NCBI GenBank assembly: GCA_021783385.1
Contig: JAJXTX010000009.1
Span: 1 to 9,491, forward strand
Length of the DNA: 9,491 bases
Origin: Pseudomonadota bacterium
Lineage (GTDB): Bacteria; Pseudomonadota; Gammaproteobacteria; Xanthomonadales; Rhodanobacteraceae
Direction: 5' to 3'
How positions within the stretch are numbered: position 1 is the first letter of the stretch; every line of letters starts with the position of its first letter. Both the position numbers and the translations under genes were made by a program. Below the pieces are notes generated by a model. That model searched no databases. It worked only from the letters and a program-made list of their open reading frames with translations, and had not been told where the DNA came from. This document shows, in pieces, positions 7,179 through 9,491 of the stretch.

Positions 7179-7376
7179 TCAGAACAGCTTGCTGCGCACC
7201 TTCGGCAGCAGCACCAGCAGCAGCGTGGCGAGCGGGCCGAACGGCAGCGACAGCGCAAACCACAGCAGCCCACTGCGATTCTTGCCCTGCGCCAGCGCAG
7301 CGTTGATCAGCGCCAGCGTGCCCCAGGCGACAAACCAGGGCGCGCCGTCCGCGAAGGTCGAAAAGTGATTCACCAT
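7179..7376 (-). CDS. Small two-helix membrane protein, function unknown
   Basis: A 65-residue protein with two likely membrane helices, about residues 13-29 (WFVAWGTLALINAALAQ) and 36-57 (GLLWFALSLPFGPLATLLLVLL), joined by the short basic loop GKNRS, and a basic tail (PKVRSKLF). Lys/Arg in both loop and tail make the topology hard to assign. The K-x-R-S then WF and GP pattern is the kind seen in many short bacterial membrane proteins, but I recognise no family with a known role. The ATG at 7376 has GGGAG (7381-7385, minus strand) only 4 nt away, a little close but plausible. A TAGGAT box at 7428-7433 on the minus strand could be its -10, without a clear -35. Its stop is 10 bp from the speE stop on the other strand, so the two transcripts must overlap at their 3' ends. 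Confidence 0.7.
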   Translation of the reverse strand: MVNHFSTFADGAPWFVAWGTLALINAALAQGKNRSGLLWFALSLPFGPLATLLLVLLPKVRSKLF

Positions 7377-7435
7377 GGATCTCCCGCATCAGCGCAAGCA
7401 CAGCGCAGTGGTGCGCCGCAGTGGGCCATCCTAAC

Positions 7436-7486
7436 AAGCCCGGCGCCACTTGCCTTGCCGCGCGGCAGCAGCGATCAGCCGGGCTT
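7436..7486. repeat. Nested inverted repeat in a divergent intergenic region
   Basis: Outer arms AAGCCCGGC (7436-7444) and GCCGGGCTT (7478-7486) are exact reverse complements 33 bases apart. Inside lies a perfect 12-bp palindrome TGCCGCGCGGCA (7456-7467). The two structures are almost concentric (centres 7461 and 7461.5). The element lies between the divergent small membrane gene and the exported-protein gene. No gene ends here, so a terminator is unlikely; an operator, cruciform or dispersed palindromic repeat is possible. I do not recognise it as a named repeat family. Confidence 0.6.
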
Positions 7487-7533
7487 AATCCGCGGGCGCT
7501 ATGCTGTCTGCCCTGATCGCGGACGGATGCCTG

Positions 7534-8565
7534 ATGATGCGTGGACTGCGCTACCTCACCCTGAGCATTGCCTTGCTGCTGGCGGTCACGCCGGCGTTCG
7601 CCGGCAAAACCAGCCCGCGCCCCGGCCCCGCCGAGCCCGGCGCGGCCGTCCGCCAGCACGATCAGGCCCTGCTGGCGTTCCAGCGCGACCTGGTCAGCGT
7701 GCTGGCGCCGCGCGCCGACGCGATGCCGCTGCTGGCCGCCGCCCTGCTGGCACGGCCGCTGCAGGCACCGCCGAAAACCAGCAGTTTCCATGCCTTGATT
7801 GTGCGCGCCGCGCAGGCGGATGGCGCCGGCCCGGCGGTCAACTGGGTGCGGCTGGCCGACTGCGATGCCAAGGCCGACGCCTGCCCGAATGGCGCCGCGC
7901 TCACCCAGCTGCAGGCGCAGGCGCCGGACAATGCCGCGGTGTGGCTGGTCAAGCTGGGCGACGACACGCGCAACATGAAATCCGACGCGGTGCGCGCCGA
8001 CCTGGCCAGGGCCGCTGCCGCCTCCAGCTATGACGACTACGCCGGCACCAGCCTGAAGGCGCTGGCCGATTCGGTCGGCGTGCTGCCGCCGCCGGCCAGC
8101 GTGCTGCAGCCGGCCAACGCCGCCGGCGCGGCCGGGGTGCAGCTGGTGCTGGTCTACGGGCTGGCCAGCGCGCAGCCGCAACCGAGTCTGCCGCTGGTCG
8201 CGAAGCTGTGCGAGAACGCCGGCAGCGACGCCTCCATCAAGGCCGACTGCCTCAAACTGGGCAAGCTGCTCGAATGGGGCTCAAGCCCGCTGGCGCGCTC
8301 ACTCGGACTGCACCTGCGCGAGGTGCTGGCGGCCGATCCGGTGCAGCAGGACGACGCGCGGCACGCCCGCGTCAACCTGATCTGGCAGGTGCAGAGCTTC
8401 GCCCGGCTGCTTGATCGGGCGCAGAGCGATCCGCGGGTGGCGCAACAGCTGCTGGCGCTGGCGCGCCACGGCGGCACCGAGATGAGCGTGCTGCTGGCGG
8501 CCCTGCGTGACAACGGCATCGCCACCGATGCCCCGCTCGGCTGGAAGCCGCACGCCGCGGGCTGA
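7534..8565 (+). CDS. Exported protein of unknown function, four cysteines, helical
   Basis: A 343-residue protein with a clear Sec signal peptide when started at ATG 7534: positive MMRGLR, hydrophobic LTLSIALLLAV, and a likely cleavage after Ala23 (PAFA|GKTSP). There is no lipobox cysteine, so it is periplasmic or secreted. An in-frame ATG at 7501 would put 11 extra residues ahead of the signal peptide and is less likely; GGACGG at 7521-7526 suits the 7534 start. The mature part is Ala/Leu-rich and predicted helical. PDNAAVWLVKL (131-141) looks like part of a TPR- or Sel1-type helical repeat, but I cannot outline full repeats. The cysteines are Cys110 and Cys117, and Cys226 and Cys239, as two local pairs, compatible with two disulfides. 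No catalytic motif is visible. Upstream lies the nested inverted repeat; downstream after 105 bp is the ParA-like gene. I recognise no named family. Confidence 0.8.
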   Translation: MMRGLRYLTLSIALLLAVTPAFAGKTSPRPGPAEPGAAVRQHDQALLAFQRDLVSVLAPRADAMPLLAAALLARPLQAPPKTSSFHALIVRAAQADGAGPAVNWVRLADCDAKADACPNGAALTQLQAQAPDNAAVWLVKLGDDTRNMKSDAVRADLARAAAASSYDDYAGTSLKALADSVGVLPPPASVLQPANAAGAAGVQLVLVYGLASAQPQPSLPLVAKLCENAGSDASIKADCLKLGKLLEWGSSPLARSLGLHLREVLAADPVQQDDARHARVNLIWQVQSFARLLDRAQSDPRVAQQLLALARHGGTEMSVLLAALRDNGIATDAPLGWKPHAAG

Positions 8566-8615
8566 GCCGGAGGCGGCGCAGGACGGCCGATTCGCCCGCG
8601 CGCGCTGCCCGTTCC

Positions 8616-8633
8616 CCGGGACCGCTTTCCCGG
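8616..8633 (+). terminator. Weak candidate terminator hairpin after the exported-protein gene
   Basis: CCGGGA (8616-8621) pairs with TCCCGG (8628-8633) over a 6-base loop, 50 bp after the preceding stop codon. The following bases (TTAGGCTTGA) are only mildly T-rich, so termination strength is doubtful. TAGGCT at 8635-8640 could instead be the -10 of the ParA-like gene, which would make the hairpin part of that promoter. Confidence 0.25.
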
Positions 8634-8670
8634 TTAGGCTTGAGCCACCTTCCGCGGCAAGGGTCAGTCC

Positions 8671-9303
8671 ATGCTTACGACGCTGGTGGCAAGCAGCAAG
8701 GGTGGGTGCGGCAAGAGCACGCTGGTGACCCAGCTGGCGTCGTACTGGGCACAGGCCGGACAGCACACCGCCATCATCGACGCTGACCGCCAGGGCTCGA
8801 GCTTCCGCTGGGCCACGCTCCGGCCCGACAGCGTGCCGGGTGTGCTGGCGCTGGAAGGCGGCCGCAAATCGCTGCAGCGCGTGCCCGCCGATACGCAGCA
8901 GCTGCTGATCGACACACCGGCCGGTTCCGGCGAGCGCGAGCTGGAGCCGTATCTGGAGCAGGCTGATGTGCTGCTGGTGCCGGTGCTGCCGTCCGCGTTC
9001 GACCTGCACGCCACGCTGGGCTTCATCGCCGAACTGCAGCAGATCAACCGCATCCGTCGCGGCAAGCTGCCGGTGGCGCTGGTGGCCAACCGGCTCAAGC
9101 CGTGGACCCACGCCAGCCAGGACGCGGTCACGCAGCTGGCCGAACAGTCGCCTTTCCCGATCGCCGCGCAGCTGCGCGACAGCCAGGCCTACGTGCTGCT
9201 GAGCGCGCTCGGCAAGGGCATCTTCGACTACCAGTCCGAACAGGTGCGCAGCCACCAGCAGGACTGGAAGGCCCTGCTGCGCTGGATCAAGCGCACCACC
9301 TGA
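8671..9303 (+). CDS. Orphan ParA/MinD-family ATPase
   Basis: A 210-residue P-loop ATPase of the ParA/MinD (SIMIBI) group. The deviant Walker A is KGGCGKST (residues 10-17) with signature Lys10 and Lys15. DADRQGSS (37-44) is the Walker A' region and LLIDTPAG (78-85) is Walker B, with LLVPVLPS and VALVANR further on. The signature lysine implies a nucleotide-sandwich dimer, as in proteins that place cargo on the nucleoid or membrane. It is shorter than chromosomal ParA/Soj (about 250-260) and has no N-terminal helix-turn-helix. No ParB-like gene is adjacent, so a chromosome-segregation label would be unsafe. The last residues (DWKALLRWIKRTT) form a basic amphipathic helix. Start: ATG 8671 with AAGGG at 8659-8663, 7 nt upstream, and the P-loop strand beginning at once. 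A sixA-type gene follows after 48 bp, probably in the same transcript. Cargo and role are unknown. Confidence 0.88.
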   Translation: MLTTLVASSKGGCGKSTLVTQLASYWAQAGQHTAIIDADRQGSSFRWATLRPDSVPGVLALEGGRKSLQRVPADTQQLLIDTPAGSGERELEPYLEQADVLLVPVLPSAFDLHATLGFIAELQQINRIRRGKLPVALVANRLKPWTHASQDAVTQLAEQSPFPIAAQLRDSQAYVLLSALGKGIFDYQSEQVRSHQQDWKALLRWIKRTT

Positions 9304-9351
9304 AACCCGCGCCAGCGTCCTCACGCGCCATCACCACCCGGAGTCCCCCCC

Positions 9352-9491
9352 ATGCACGAACTGATCCTGCTGCGACACGCCGAAGCCGTGCCGATAGAAC
9401 GCGGTGACGATGACCAGCAGCGCGCGCTGAGCGCCCGCGGCGAACAGGAGGCGCAGGCAGCCGGGCTGTGGCTGGCCGCGCACGGCAGCCG
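9352..9491 (+). CDS. sixA: Phosphohistidine phosphatase SixA-like, N-terminal part
   Basis: The first 46 codons of a histidine-phosphatase-superfamily protein, cut by the window end. MHELILLRHAEA carries the RH catalytic signature with the phospho-accepting His9, followed by a short acidic stretch and R-x-LSARGEQEAQAAGLWL, which matches the SixA pattern of R-x-L-(S/T)-x-x-G after the RHG-type motif. SixA removes phosphate from histidine of phosphocarrier domains: ArcB in early E. coli work and the nitrogen phosphotransferase protein NPr in later work. GGAG at 9340-9343 lies 8 nt before the ATG. It follows the ParA-like gene by 48 bp with no terminator visible, so co-transcription is likely. 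Other small histidine phosphatases cannot be excluded because the second half of the active site is missing. Confidence 0.8.
   Translation, partial: MHELILLRHAEAVPIERGDDDQQRALSARGEQEAQAAGLWLAAHGS

Noticed and set aside
7501..7533. ATG 7501 as start of the exported protein
   Set aside because: It places 11 residues with an acidic residue before the signal peptide; the 7534/7537 start gives a standard one. TATGCT at 7500-7505 may be part of a promoter instead.
7165..9324. Minus-strand frames at 7165-8181 and 8299-9324
   Set aside because: They oppose the signal-peptide protein and the ParA-like ATPase; no motif is visible in either product.
1..9491. Mobile element, CRISPR array, toxin-antitoxin or defence locus
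   Set aside because: No transposase, integrase, spaced direct repeats, tRNA-like sequence or compositional break is visible in the window.

Overview
The window is a GC-rich, densely coded chromosomal stretch. It suggests a gammaproteobacterium of the Xanthomonadales (Lysobacterales) type, possibly Rhodanobacteraceae. The reasons are the divergent speA/speE pair, the SPOR-protein/YdfG-type dehydrogenase pair and the ParA-like/SixA pair at the right edge, with strong G/C preference at third codon positions. The placement is an inference from gene content; no rRNA or marker gene is present. I see no mobile element, tRNA, CRISPR array or defence system.

Layout. (1) At the left edge is the C-terminal part of a SPOR-domain (FtsN-like) protein, followed 30 bp later on the + strand by a complete YdfG-family dehydrogenase. 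(2) Convergent with these is a three-gene minus-strand cluster read in the order 3-hydroxybutyrate dehydrogenase, acetoacetate decarboxylase, patatin-like hydrolase with a DUF3734-type tail. The first two encode consecutive reactions (3-hydroxybutyrate to acetoacetate to acetone + CO2). The hydrolase may supply hydroxy acids or may act on lipid. A strong 11-bp hairpin sits between the first two genes. (3) Upstream of that cluster is speA (biosynthetic arginine decarboxylase, minus strand), divergent from speE (spermidine synthase family, plus strand). The 280-bp region between them carries two outward-facing TACAAT boxes and a perfect 9-bp inverted repeat just upstream of the speE box. (4) A 65-residue two-helix membrane protein converges on speE with a 10-bp gap. 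Its upstream region, shared with the next gene, holds a nested, almost concentric inverted repeat. (5) The right part is a + strand run: an exported protein of unknown function with four cysteines, a compact orphan ParA-like ATPase, and the start of a SixA-type phosphohistidine phosphatase cut by the window end.

The metabolic genes form two units: ketone-body/acetone metabolism and polyamine synthesis from arginine. Most of the window is ordinary housekeeping sequence. The points most worth following are the dehydrogenase-decarboxylase-patatin operon, the inverted repeat in the speA/speE divergent promoter, the nested repeat near 7461, and the ParA-like protein without a ParB. I do not see clear evidence for a wholly new system.
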